A DNA stretch of 5,077 bases from CAYWTX01 sp964461295 (GCA_964461295.1 CAYWTX010000427.1:1-5077); one strand, 5' to 3'. Counted from the first letter of the stretch, positions 1-5,077 are shown. A program made the numbers and translations. The notes: a model not told the origin generated them from the sequence alone.

Positions 1-2
1 CA

Positions 3-124
3 GGCGCCGTCACGAAATAACTTGTTCACGTTTCCCAGGTGGCACAGGTCTCCGACCTGTGCTGCACAGCTTGGAAAGCTGTGCCACCAAGACTGGCTTG
101 CTCAGGTTATTTCGTGACGGGCCC
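3..124. mobile_element. MITE-like element with terminal inverted repeats
   Basis: The arms at 7-21 (CCGTCACGAAATAAC) and 106-120 are perfect 15-bp inverted complements. Extending to 3-21 and 106-124 still gives 17 of 19 matching positions, differing only at 5 and 6. The roughly 122-bp interval has no room for a transposase, so it looks like a non-autonomous miniature element. Reading inward from the right end, the first 21 bases (127 down to 107) match 18 of 21 bases at 4459-4479, next to a transposase relic of the ISAzo13 family. This suggests that family mobilised it. Only two bases lie left of the element in this window, so no target-site duplication can be judged. A simple palindromic intergenic repeat is the alternative. 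Confidence 0.6.
38..88. repeat. Tandem double-hairpin repeat inside the MITE-like element
   Basis: Two strong stem-loops lie head to tail with one base between them. The first has an 8-bp stem, GCACAGGT (42-49) with ACCTGTGC (55-62), and loop CTCCG. The second has a 9-bp stem, GCACAGCTT (64-72) with AAGCTGTGC (76-84), and loop GGA. The outer ends GGTGGCACAG (38-47) and CTGTGCCACC (79-88) are also perfect complements, so the unit can fold either as two hairpins or as one closed stem. It has the look of a dispersed intergenic repeat unit that sits within the terminal repeats of the larger element. Its function is unknown. Confidence 0.6.
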
Positions 125-130
125 TTATGT

Positions 131-209
131 CGCCCTTACAGGGCTTGTCATCTGAATCGCCACATCTCCCAGGGCGTTGCCTGGGCTGTCATATCTCAGC
201 CCTTCAGGC
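131..209. repeat. Cluster of short imperfect hairpins (dispersed repeat remnant)
   Basis: A chain of small stem-loops immediately follows the MITE-like element. GCCC (132-135) pairs with GGGC (141-144) over TTACA. CCCAGG (168-173) pairs with CCTGGG (180-185) over GCGTTG. GGGCT (183-187) pairs with AGCCC (198-202) over a 10-nt loop. GCC (199-201) and GGC (207-209) form a last weak one. From memory, motifs of the type 'cccagggcgttgccctggg ... gcccttcagggc' recur between genes in planctomycete genomes. This copy appears slightly decayed, with one C missing in the second stem relative to that remembered form. No protein-coding signal is visible. Confidence 0.45.
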
Positions 210-267
210 CCAAGAGGCGATGCAAGAACGGTCATGGACCCAATGGTTCCGGCCCCGGCGCCGCGCG

Positions 268-282
268 TCGCCCCGCGGGCGA
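268..282 (-). terminator. Small GC hairpin downstream of the GH10 gene
   Basis: TCGCCC (268-273) and GGGCGA (277-282) form a 6-bp stem over the loop CGC, about 60 bp past the GH10 stop codon in its direction of transcription. There is no T-tract after it on the minus strand, so it is not a canonical intrinsic terminator. It could slow polymerase or protect a 3' end. In such GC-rich DNA the hairpin may be incidental. The rest of 210-342 shows nothing recognisable. Confidence 0.2.
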
Positions 283-342
283 AGAGGGACCGTGTTGCCC
301 GGCGATCGGCGGCTCCGAACCAGGCCCCGTCCGGCGCCCGGT

Positions 343-1746
343 TCACACGTCGAGTTTCATCTCCGCCTTCAGCCCGCCCACCAGCGTTCGCGGCAGGTCC
401 ATCGCGAAGCCGGTCGCCTGCCCGCCCGGCCGTCGCACGCGAAGCTGATACCGCCCCGTGAACCCGCGGAAGCGCACGCGGCCGTCCGCGTCCGTTCGCA
501 GCGTCTCGTTCGTTCGCCACTGCCGCCGCAGCAGACTGTGGAGCCGCTCGTACACCACCGTCGGGAACCGCCCGTCGTTGTGCCCGCCGCGCCCGCCGAT
601 CAGCCGGCAGTCGCTCCAGAGGTAGTACGCCTCCACGTGCCCGTTGCCGAACGCGCACACGAAGGTGTTCTCCAGGTATTCCGCCAGCATCGCGGCCGCC
701 TCGTCGGGCGGCATGCCGGCCTTCTCCAACCGCTCCTCGCCCGGGCGCATCTCGGTGATGTGCACCGGCAGGCCCGTCCGCGTGCCCACGGCGTCGTAGG
801 TCGCCACCTCCAGGTCGTGGTCGTTCCAGTCGCCCGCGGGCGTCTGAAGGCCCATCGCGTCCGGCGGCGTGCCGCGATCCACCAGGCATCGCCCCATCGC
901 GATGAACCGCTCGAGCTGGCTTGCCCGCGTCACCGTTGTGCCGTCGTTGGCGACGTACGGGATCGGCGTCGGATCGCCCGCCCGCAGGCCGTACTCGTTC
1001 AGCGTGTACCGGGCGTCGGGGTCTTCCTGGCGGGCCCATTGCAGCACGTCGGCCGCCTCGTCGGCGATCGCCTCCACCGGCTCGATGTGCGGCCAATGCC
1101 GCTCGGCCGTGTGCAGCATCGTCGGCTCCCACATCATCTCGTTGACGGCGTCGTAGAGGCGGATTCGCCCGCGGAAGCGAGCCGCGATCGTGCGGATGCG
1201 CACCTCCAGGAACCGGCGGCGCGTCTGGTAGTCGTACTTGCCCAGCCAATCGGGCAGGGCCTTCGGCACCGGCCAGTACAGCGGATGGCCTTTGGGCGTC
1301 AGGCCGTGCGCGACCGCCCAGTCCACCATGCGGTCGAGCACGTCGTAGGTTGGGCAGCCCTGATACTCCTCGCTGGTGGGGGCGTCCGTGCAATGCTTCT
1401 CCGCCCAGTAGTGCATCAGGTTGATCGAGTTGAACAGTTCCGCGAACAGCCGGCGGCGGTGCTCGAACGGCGGCCGGTGGAAGCTGCCGTCAGCCATGGC
1501 GGCCAGCCACCGCCAGCCGCAGAAGCCCCACAGGAAATCGCTGTCGGTCTGGACGACCTGGACTTCGCGGCCGGCGAGAGGCCGGCCCTGGCGGTCCAGC
1601 AGGCACAGGTCCACGTCGCGCCGGCGGAGCGAATCGATTCGCCCGCGCGCGGCCTCGATGGTGCTCTTGGCGTGCGTGGGGTCGTACAAGTCCTTCTTCT
1701 TCTGTTCCAGGAGTTGCCATTCAAGACCGGCTTGCGGGCGCGTCAT
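343..1746 (-). CDS. Glycoside hydrolase family 10 protein (endo-1,4-beta-xylanase-like)
   Basis: The 467-residue protein is a retaining glycosidase of the GH10 TIM-barrel family, whose members mostly cleave beta-1,4-xylan. Residues about 38-75 form a small beta-sandwich-like region (DRQGRPLAGREV, then FLWGF), common ahead of the barrel in such proteins. The barrel runs from about 95 to 410. Visible landmarks are KGHPLYW (152-158), the acid/base Glu203 in YDAVNEM, LNEYG (249-253), the nucleophile Glu332 in HITEM, and Trp377 in YYLWSD. A short beta-rich tail with carboxypeptidase-regulatory flavour follows (about 413-440). The usual GH10 Gln-x-His motif reads GLQTPAG here, with Pro303 at the expected histidine. 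There is no signal peptide, and an in-frame TGA two codons upstream of the ATG rules out a longer start. GAGGTG four bases before the ATG supports this start. The gene is transcribed divergently from the PPIase operon. Family assignment is strong; the exact substrate is unproven. Confidence 0.9.
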   Translation of the reverse strand: MTRPQAGLEWQLLEQKKKDLYDPTHAKSTIEAARGRIDSLRRRDVDLCLLDRQGRPLAGREVQVVQTDSDFLWGFCGWRWLAAMADGSFHRPPFEHRRRLFAELFNSINLMHYWAEKHCTDAPTSEEYQGCPTYDVLDRMVDWAVAHGLTPKGHPLYWPVPKALPDWLGKYDYQTRRRFLEVRIRTIAARFRGRIRLYDAVNEMMWEPTMLHTAERHWPHIEPVEAIADEAADVLQWARQEDPDARYTLNEYGLRAGDPTPIPYVANDGTTVTRASQLERFIAMGRCLVDRGTPPDAMGLQTPAGDWNDHDLEVATYDAVGTRTGLPVHITEMRPGEERLEKAGMPPDEAAAMLAEYLENTFVCAFGNGHVEAYYLWSDCRLIGGRGGHNDGRFPTVVYERLHSLLRRQWRTNETLRTDADGRVRFRGFTGRYQLRVRRPGGQATGFAMDLPRTLVGGLKAEMKLDV

Positions 1747-1750
1747 CGTT

Positions 1751-1756
1751 CACCTC
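1751..1756 (-). promoter_or_regulatory. Ribosome binding site of the GH10 gene
   Basis: On the minus strand this reads GAGGTG, four bases before the ATG at 1746-1744 (six from its GAGG core). With the in-frame stop at 1752-1750, it fixes the start and shows that no N-terminal export signal has been missed upstream. Confidence 0.7.
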
Positions 1757-1793
1757 GTTGGCTGCCACGGGGAGCAGAGAGACCACGAACCTT

Positions 1794-1809
1794 CCCGCCG
1801 GCAGGCGGG
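1794..1809. repeat. Inverted repeat in the divergent intergenic region
   Basis: CCCGCC (1794-1799) and GGCGGG (1804-1809) are perfect complements around GGCA. The site is about 48 bp upstream of the GH10 ATG and would lie in that gene's leader if transcription starts further upstream. It could be a leader hairpin or one copy of a short dispersed GC palindrome. No T-run follows on either strand. Confidence 0.35.
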
Positions 1810-1919
1810 TGGCATGATTTAGACCGAATGACGCGGAAGAAGAAAGGGGAAAATCCGAGACGCCGCGTCGAACCGGTCTGTGCACAGCCCGATCGGCTCA
1901 CCCCCATTTCGCGCCGCGA

Positions 1920-1949
1920 TTGACCTGCCACGCACCGAGACGATATTCT
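1920..1949 (+). promoter_or_regulatory. Putative sigma70-type promoter of the PPIase-aminotransferase operon
   Basis: TTGACC (1920-1925; 5 of 6 to the -35 consensus) is followed after 18 bp by TATTCT (1944-1949; 4 of 6 to the -10 consensus). Transcription would begin near 1956 and give a leader of about 37 nt before the ATG at 1993. A perfect 10-bp palindrome, CTGTGCACAG (1878-1887), sits about 33 bp upstream of the -35 and could be a regulator site. This is a consensus match only. Confidence 0.45.
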
Positions 1950-1992
1950 GGCCCAACCGGCCGCGGGAGCGAGGCCGGCAAGGTTGTGCATC

Positions 1993-3096
1993 ATGCGCGC
2001 ATGGACAACGACGATCGTGGCGGCAGGGCCCGCGGCGCTGGCGGCGGGCTTGCTGGCGGCCCTTCTTGCGGCCGGGTGCGACGGCAACGGTCCGGCCTGG
2101 CCCGGGACGCAGTCGCCGCCGGCCGGAACGCCGGTGTCGCTGGCCAGGACGGGCGAGCGGCCGGATCCGCCGCCGGCGCCGGCCACCGCGCCGGCGCCCC
2201 TGCCGGCGCCTCTGCCGGCCGGCGCTCCGGCCCCGCGGGCCGGCGATCCCTCACGCGAGGTCATCGCCTCCGTCAACGGACGGGGCATCTACATGGATGA
2301 ACTGACCGACCTGCTGATGGCCGGGTACGGCATGCCGCTGGCGCAGCAGCTCATCGCCAACGAGCTGGTGCGGCAGGAGTCGGCCAAGCAGAAGATCGCC
2401 CTTACCGAAGCCGACGTGCAGGCCGAGATCGACACGACGATGGCGACCATGTTTGCCCAGGTGAAGGACGCCAACCAGCGGCAGCCGTTGCTCAACGACA
2501 TGCTGCGGCAGAACAACGTGTCGCGGCGCCAGTGGGACCTCACCATGCGGCGGAACGCCGCTCTGGCCAAGCTCGCCGAGAAGCGCGTCACCGTCGACGC
2601 CAACGACCTGAAGGACGAGTTCGCCTGGCAGTACGGGCAGAAGCGCCAGGTGAGGCACATCCAGACGGCCAATCTCGCCGAGGCGCAAAAGGTGCTGCGC
2701 GAACTGGGCGGCGGGGCCGACTTCAAGGCGCTGGTGAACAAGTACTCGATCTCGCCCGCCGCCGGCGACGACCCCGGCCTGCTGCCGGCGTTCGCCGAAA
2801 GCGCCCCCGGCATGCCGCCGGCCGTGAGGCAGGCGGCCTTCGCGCTGAAGAAGATCGGCGACGTGTCCGATCCCATCCAGGTCGGCACGGGCTTCCACCT
2901 GGTCAAGCTGGAGGCCGTCATCGACCCGGTGGACGTGAAGTTCGACAACGTGAAGGACAAGCTGCGGGTGATGGTCCACCAGCGGCGGGTCCGGGCCATC
3001 CAGCAGGACATCCTGCGCCTGCTGCTGGCGTCGGCCGACGTACAGTTCGTTCACCCGATCCTCAAAGCCCAGGCTGAAAACGGAGCTCGCCCGTGA
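1993..3096 (+). CDS. SurA/PpiC-type peptidyl-prolyl cis-trans isomerase lipoprotein
   Basis: This is a 367-residue envelope chaperone or foldase of the parvulin class, which catalyses cis-trans isomerisation of X-Pro bonds. Residues 1-28 are a signal sequence ending LLAAG before Cys29, a probable lipidation site (the lipobox has Ala rather than Leu at -3). Residues about 31-84 form a Pro/Ala-rich linker encoded by imperfect GCCGGCGCC-type repeats. A SurA-like helical region follows (about 88-215, opening with ASVNGRGIYMDEL). The PpiC rotamase domain (about 218-309) shows QVRHIQTA, GGGADFKALVNKYS, the degenerate glycine motif GDDPGLL, GDVSDPIQV and GFHLVKLE. A short helical tail closes it. The ATG at 1993, with AAGG nine bases upstream, is preferred over an in-frame TTG at 1984 that would abut the AAGG. 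The stop overlaps the next gene's start by 4 bp. Family assignment is firm; clients are unknown. Confidence 0.88.
   Translation: MRAWTTTIVAAGPAALAAGLLAALLAAGCDGNGPAWPGTQSPPAGTPVSLARTGERPDPPPAPATAPAPLPAPLPAGAPAPRAGDPSREVIASVNGRGIYMDELTDLLMAGYGMPLAQQLIANELVRQESAKQKIALTEADVQAEIDTTMATMFAQVKDANQRQPLLNDMLRQNNVSRRQWDLTMRRNAALAKLAEKRVTVDANDLKDEFAWQYGQKRQVRHIQTANLAEAQKVLRELGGGADFKALVNKYSISPAAGDDPGLLPAFAESAPGMPPAVRQAAFALKKIGDVSDPIQVGTGFHLVKLEAVIDPVDVKFDNVKDKLRVMVHQRRVRAIQQDILRLLLASADVQFVHPILKAQAENGARP
3082..3095 (+). promoter_or_regulatory. Ribosome binding site and GTG start overlapping the upstream stop
   Basis: GGAG (3082-3085) lies seven bases before the GTG at 3093-3095. The GTG shares the sequence GTGA with the TGA stop of the PPIase gene (3094-3096). 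This arrangement decides the start of the aminotransferase and implies translational coupling by terminating ribosomes. Confidence 0.7.
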
Positions 3097-4364
3097 GTGA
3101 TTTCAAGATTGAAGTGTCTTCGCGCATCCTGCGTCTGCCGCCGTACCTGTTCGGACGCATCAACGCGCTGCTTCAGGCCAAGAGGCAGGAGGGGGTGGAC
3201 ATCATCGACCTGGGGATGGGCAACCCCACCGACTCGCCGTCGAAGGCGGTCGTGCAGAAGCTGTGCGAGTCGGCCATCGACACCCGCACGCACCGCTACA
3301 GCCGCTCGATCGGCATCTTCAGCCTGCGGCGCGAGGTGGCCCGCCTGTACGACCGCGTCTACGGCGTCCATCTCGACCCCAACAAGGAGATCGTCGCCAC
3401 CATCGGCTCCAAGGAGGGCTTCTCGCACATGTGCCTGGCCCTGCTGGGCCCCGGCGACACGGCCGTCGTGGGCGATCCGTACTTTCCCATCCACGTGTAC
3501 GGCCCGGCCCTGGCGGGGGCGAACGTCATCAACGTGCCCCTGGGCAACGACGACGCGTTCCTCAGCCGCATCCGCACGGTGGTGGAGAACCTCTACCCCA
3601 AGCCCAAGTGCATCATCCTGAACTACCCGCACAACCCCACCGCGATGACCGTGGACGGCGTGGAGTTCTACGAGCACGTGGTGAAACTGGCCAAGCGGGA
3701 GGGCGTGATGGTGATCCACGACTTCGCCTACGGACGCAGTTGCTTCGACGACTACAAGGCGCCCAGCTTCATGCAGGCGCGCGGCGCCAAGGACGTCGGC
3801 GTCGAGTTCCTCACCATGTCCAAACCGTACAACATGGCCGGGTGGCGCATCGGCTTCTGCGTGGGCAACGCCGAGATGGTGAAGGCCCTGGCGACGATCA
3901 AGGGCTACTACGACTACGGGATCTTCACGCCGATCCAGGTGGCGAGCATCATTGCCATGCGGAACGGCGAGGAGGACGTGGCGCACCAGGCCAAACGCTA
4001 CGAGCGGCGCCGCGACATCGTCGTCGAGGGCCTGCGGCGCATCGGCTGGCAGGTGGAAAACCCGCGAGCGAGCATGTTCGTCTGGGCCCGCGTCTCCGAC
4101 GAGCACCTCGCCGGCCAGGGCACCATCGACTTCTCCCTGCGCCTGCTGGAGGAGGCCGAGGTGGTGGTCTCGCCGGGGCGGGCGTTCGGCCAGCAAGGCG
4201 AGAACTACGTCCGGATCGCCCTGGTGGAAAACGAGCACCGGCTGAAGCAGGCCATGCGCCAGGTGGACCGCGCCCTGAACAAGGGCATCAAGGCCCCCTC
4301 GGCGACGAAACTGGCGAAAAAGCACAGCCGCAGGAGCAAGCCCGACGACAGCGCGACAATATGA
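3093..4364 (+). CDS. alaC: AlaC-like PLP-dependent aminotransferase (class I/II)
   Basis: The 423-residue fold-type I PLP enzyme closely resembles Escherichia coli AlaC, the glutamate-pyruvate (alanine) transaminase, in remembered motifs. Landmarks are RLPPYLF (14-20), DLGMGNP (39-45), GSKEGFSHM (105-113, cofactor phosphate region), NYPHNPTA (177-184, with Asn181), HDFAYG (209-214, with Asp210 for the pyridine nitrogen and Tyr213), SKPYNMAGWRIGF (243-255, with Lys244 the Schiff-base lysine), YDYGIFTPIQ (273-282), and VRIALVEN (373-380, with Arg374 for the substrate carboxylate). All expected catalytic residues are present. The product would be cytoplasmic. The nearest alternative is LL-diaminopimelate aminotransferase (dapL), often annotated for this subgroup, so the symbol is less certain than the family. 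The last ~25 residues form a basic, probably disordered tail. The gene begins with GTG inside the upstream stop codon, and no biosynthetic partner gene follows. Confidence 0.9.
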   Translation: MSDFKIEVSSRILRLPPYLFGRINALLQAKRQEGVDIIDLGMGNPTDSPSKAVVQKLCESAIDTRTHRYSRSIGIFSLRREVARLYDRVYGVHLDPNKEIVATIGSKEGFSHMCLALLGPGDTAVVGDPYFPIHVYGPALAGANVINVPLGNDDAFLSRIRTVVENLYPKPKCIILNYPHNPTAMTVDGVEFYEHVVKLAKREGVMVIHDFAYGRSCFDDYKAPSFMQARGAKDVGVEFLTMSKPYNMAGWRIGFCVGNAEMVKALATIKGYYDYGIFTPIQVASIIAMRNGEEDVAHQAKRYERRRDIVVEGLRRIGWQVENPRASMFVWARVSDEHLAGQGTIDFSLRLLEEAEVVVSPGRAFGQQGENYVRIALVENEHRLKQAMRQVDRALNKGIKAPSATKLAKKHSRRSKPDDSATI

Positions 4365-4393
4365 GAAGGAAACAGACGATCACGATCACGAGC

Positions 4394-4444
4394 GGGAAGA
4401 GGGGGCTACTCGTTTGCGGTCGCGCCGCAACTTCGTCTCTTCCC
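4394..4444 (+). terminator. Compound stem-loop downstream of the aminotransferase
   Basis: An outer 8-bp stem, GGGAAGAG (4394-4401) with CTCTTCCC (4437-4444), encloses an inner perfect 6-bp stem, TTGCGG (4414-4419) with CCGCAA (4425-4430), over loop TCGCG. It starts 30 bp after the stop codon, the right place for transcript termination or 3'-end protection. No U-tract follows, so intrinsic termination is doubtful. A short direct repeat, CGATCA twice, precedes it (4378-4389). Confidence 0.4.
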
Positions 4445-4458
4445 ATGCAGCGTGCAAG

Positions 4459-4479
4459 TAAGGGCCCGTAAAGGAATAA
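4459..4479. repeat. Putative left end (terminal inverted repeat) of the transposase relic
   Basis: The sequence begins TAAGGGCCCGT and lies seven bases outside the transposase stop codon, where an insertion-sequence end is expected. It matches the inward-reading right end of the MITE-like element (127 down to 107) at 18 of 21 positions, including the first 11 without a break. No matching opposite end is visible between 4645 and 5077, so the other end of this element appears lost or outside the window. Confidence 0.5.
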
Positions 4480-4485
4480 GACAAA

Positions 4486-4644
4486 CTACTTCAGGCTTGG
4501 GCGCATTGTGTGGTTCCAGTCACCATGGAAGCTGTTGGGTTCCAGATGAACGGCGCGCATCTGGTCGTCAGTGACCTTCACCTCTTGGGGATAGTGGTGA
4601 GGATCCAGTTCGCACCGGACCTTCAGGCCGGTGGTGGTGCCCGG
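4486..4644 (-). pseudogene. ISAzo13-family transposase, C-terminal fragment
   Basis: Read on the minus strand, this stretch encodes 52 residues ending in TAG. They carry the recognisable tail of ISAzo13-family ('Rhodopirellula transposase') proteins: TTTGLKVRCELD near the start, YPQEVKVTDDQM in the middle, and FHGDWNHTMRP just before the stop. In intact relatives, from memory, the corresponding parts read roughly TTTxTGLKV, KVSDEEM and FHGxWNYTI. The family's usual N-terminal and catalytic regions are absent. An in-frame TAG (4647-4645) interrupts the frame, and no frame upstream of it continues the homology. The fragment is therefore a remnant of a much longer enzyme, not a functional gene. 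A putative element end lies just beyond its 3' end. Confidence 0.72.
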
Positions 4645-4674
4645 CTAACACCCGACACTCCCGCTGCCGTGCTC

Positions 4675-4700
4675 GTTCTCTATCGTCTACGATAGAGAAC
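4675..4700. repeat. 26-nt palindrome, copy 1
   Basis: GTTCTCTATCG (4675-4685) and CGATAGAGAAC (4690-4700) are perfect 11-bp complements around TCTA. The outer nine bases of each arm are identical to those of the second copy at 4776-4801. As RNA it would form a stable hairpin; as DNA it resembles a dimeric regulator site or a transposon end. Confidence 0.65.
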
Positions 4701-4775
4701 CTCGCGCCAGATCGACGAGCCCGCCCTCACCCGTGTCCGGACCCCTTGGAACCAGCGAACGCGATTCCTGCTCCC

Positions 4776-4801
4776 GTTCTCTATCGCAGAACATAGAGAA
4801 C
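4776..4801. repeat. 26-nt palindrome, copy 2
   Basis: GTTCTCTAT (4776-4784) and ATAGAGAAC (4793-4801) are perfect 9-bp complements around CGCAGAAC. The copy has exactly the length of the first and starts 101 bp after it. The middle eight bases differ between copies while the arms do not, suggesting the arms are what is conserved. Confidence 0.65.
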
Positions 4802-5077
4802 CGATGACGCGGCTATCTGCACAAGATGCATAGCATGGGCAATCTGCCGCCTTCGGCACCCGTCCCGGTCAATCTCACCGACTGCGATCGGTGGGACGGC
4901 AACGCGGCGCTTCCTCGAAACTCCCGTGCCGGCACGCTAGTCCGAAGTTCCCTTCGATTTTGGGGCTGTTTTCGCGATAACCATCTCTGAATGCAGCGAT
5001 TGCGGGTTGTTGCCGCCTGCAAAACGTAGTCATGTAATATGAGAAATAATGTGAAGTATGTACTTGAATTACGCCTC
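4802..5077. other. Non-coding, structured and AT-richer right end
   Basis: No convincing gene is visible. CCGTCCC (4860-4866) pairs with GGGACGG (4893-4899) and encloses ACCGA (4877-4881) with TCGGT (4888-4892), giving a two-part stem-loop with a one-sided bulge. CGTGCCGGCACG (4925-4936) is a perfect palindrome. From about 4950 the base composition becomes clearly richer in A and T than the genes. Near the edge, AAGTA and TACTT form a small inverted repeat (5055-5066). TAATAT at 5035-5040 could be a -10 element for a gene beyond the window, but no good -35 accompanies it. Confidence 0.4.

Noticed and set aside
59..448. A 129-codon plus-strand open frame over the left repeats
   Set aside because: It runs through the terminal repeat, hairpins and the end of the GH10 gene; low-complexity translation with no domain.
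125..1393. A second long minus-strand open frame overlapping the GH10 gene
   Set aside because: It is offset from the GH10 frame, dominated by Arg, Gly and Ala, and has no recognisable domain.
127..1923. A 598-codon open frame on the plus strand opposite the GH10 gene
   Set aside because: Its translation has the Arg/Pro/His/Val-rich composition of an antisense shadow in GC-rich DNA. The minus-strand frame carries both GH10 catalytic motifs.
2251..4325. Long minus-strand open frames opposite the PPIase and aminotransferase genes
   Set aside because: Both are reverse shadows. Sense-strand motifs (the PpiC domain, the PLP lysine region) are unambiguous.
4394..4444. Canonical intrinsic terminator
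   Set aside because: The stem is good, but no T-rich tract follows, so it is reported only as a possible terminator-like structure.
4510..4695. A 61-codon plus-strand open frame
   Set aside because: It lies antisense to the transposase relic, which explains its openness, and runs into the first 26-nt palindrome.
4675..4801. CRISPR array based on two similar 26-nt palindromic units
   Set aside because: There are only two copies, the intervening segment is 75 bases and far longer than the repeat, the centre of the repeat is not conserved, and no cas genes are visible.
4937..4984. A short minus-strand frame ending KTAPKSKGTSD before a stop, which looked vaguely like a familiar protein tail
   Set aside because: It is only about 15 residues long, and no family could be assigned from memory.
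4813..5022. A 69-codon minus-strand open frame
   Set aside because: There is no good ribosome binding site and no recognisable domain, and it crosses the stem-loops at 4860-4936.

Overview
The window is GC-rich bacterial DNA with strongly GC-biased third codon positions. It carries three intact protein genes flanked on both sides by repeat-rich, mobile-element-derived intergenic DNA. The combination of a GH10 glycosidase of the type with a small beta-sandwich domain ahead of the barrel, an ISAzo13-type ('Rhodopirellula transposase' family) relic, and dense families of short palindromic intergenic repeats suggests a planctomycete (Pirellulales- or Phycisphaerae-like). That assignment is an inference; no rRNA or other phylogenetic marker is present.

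Layout. Positions 1-342 hold no gene. A compact element with near-perfect terminal inverted repeats (3-124) encloses a pair of tandem hairpins, and a second cluster of small hairpins lies at 131-209. On the minus strand, 343-1746 encodes a GH10 family beta-glycanase (xylanase-like) without a signal peptide. A 246-bp divergent intergenic region (1747-1992) holds a plausible sigma70-type promoter for the rightward genes. On the plus strand, 1993-3096 encodes a SurA/PpiC-type peptidyl-prolyl isomerase lipoprotein. It overlaps by 4 bp (GTGA) the start of an AlaC-like PLP aminotransferase (3093-4364), so these two probably form a translationally coupled operon. A compound hairpin after the aminotransferase (4394-4444) may end the transcript.

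Positions 4445-5077 contain no intact gene. The main content is a C-terminal fragment of an ISAzo13-family transposase on the minus strand (4486-4644), bordered at 4459-4479 by a putative element end. That end matches the right end of the compact element at the other side of the window in 18 of 21 positions, which ties the two mobile remnants together. Further right are two copies of a 26-nt palindrome 101 bp apart (4675-4700, 4776-4801), more stem-loops (4860-4936), and an AT-richer tail.

Functionally, the GH10 enzyme would act on xylan-type oligosaccharides, the lipoprotein would assist folding of exported proteins in the envelope, and the aminotransferase would interconvert pyruvate and alanine (or act on a related amino acid). 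No pathway obviously links the three. The clearest unusual signals are in the repeat and mobile-element layers rather than in the genes.
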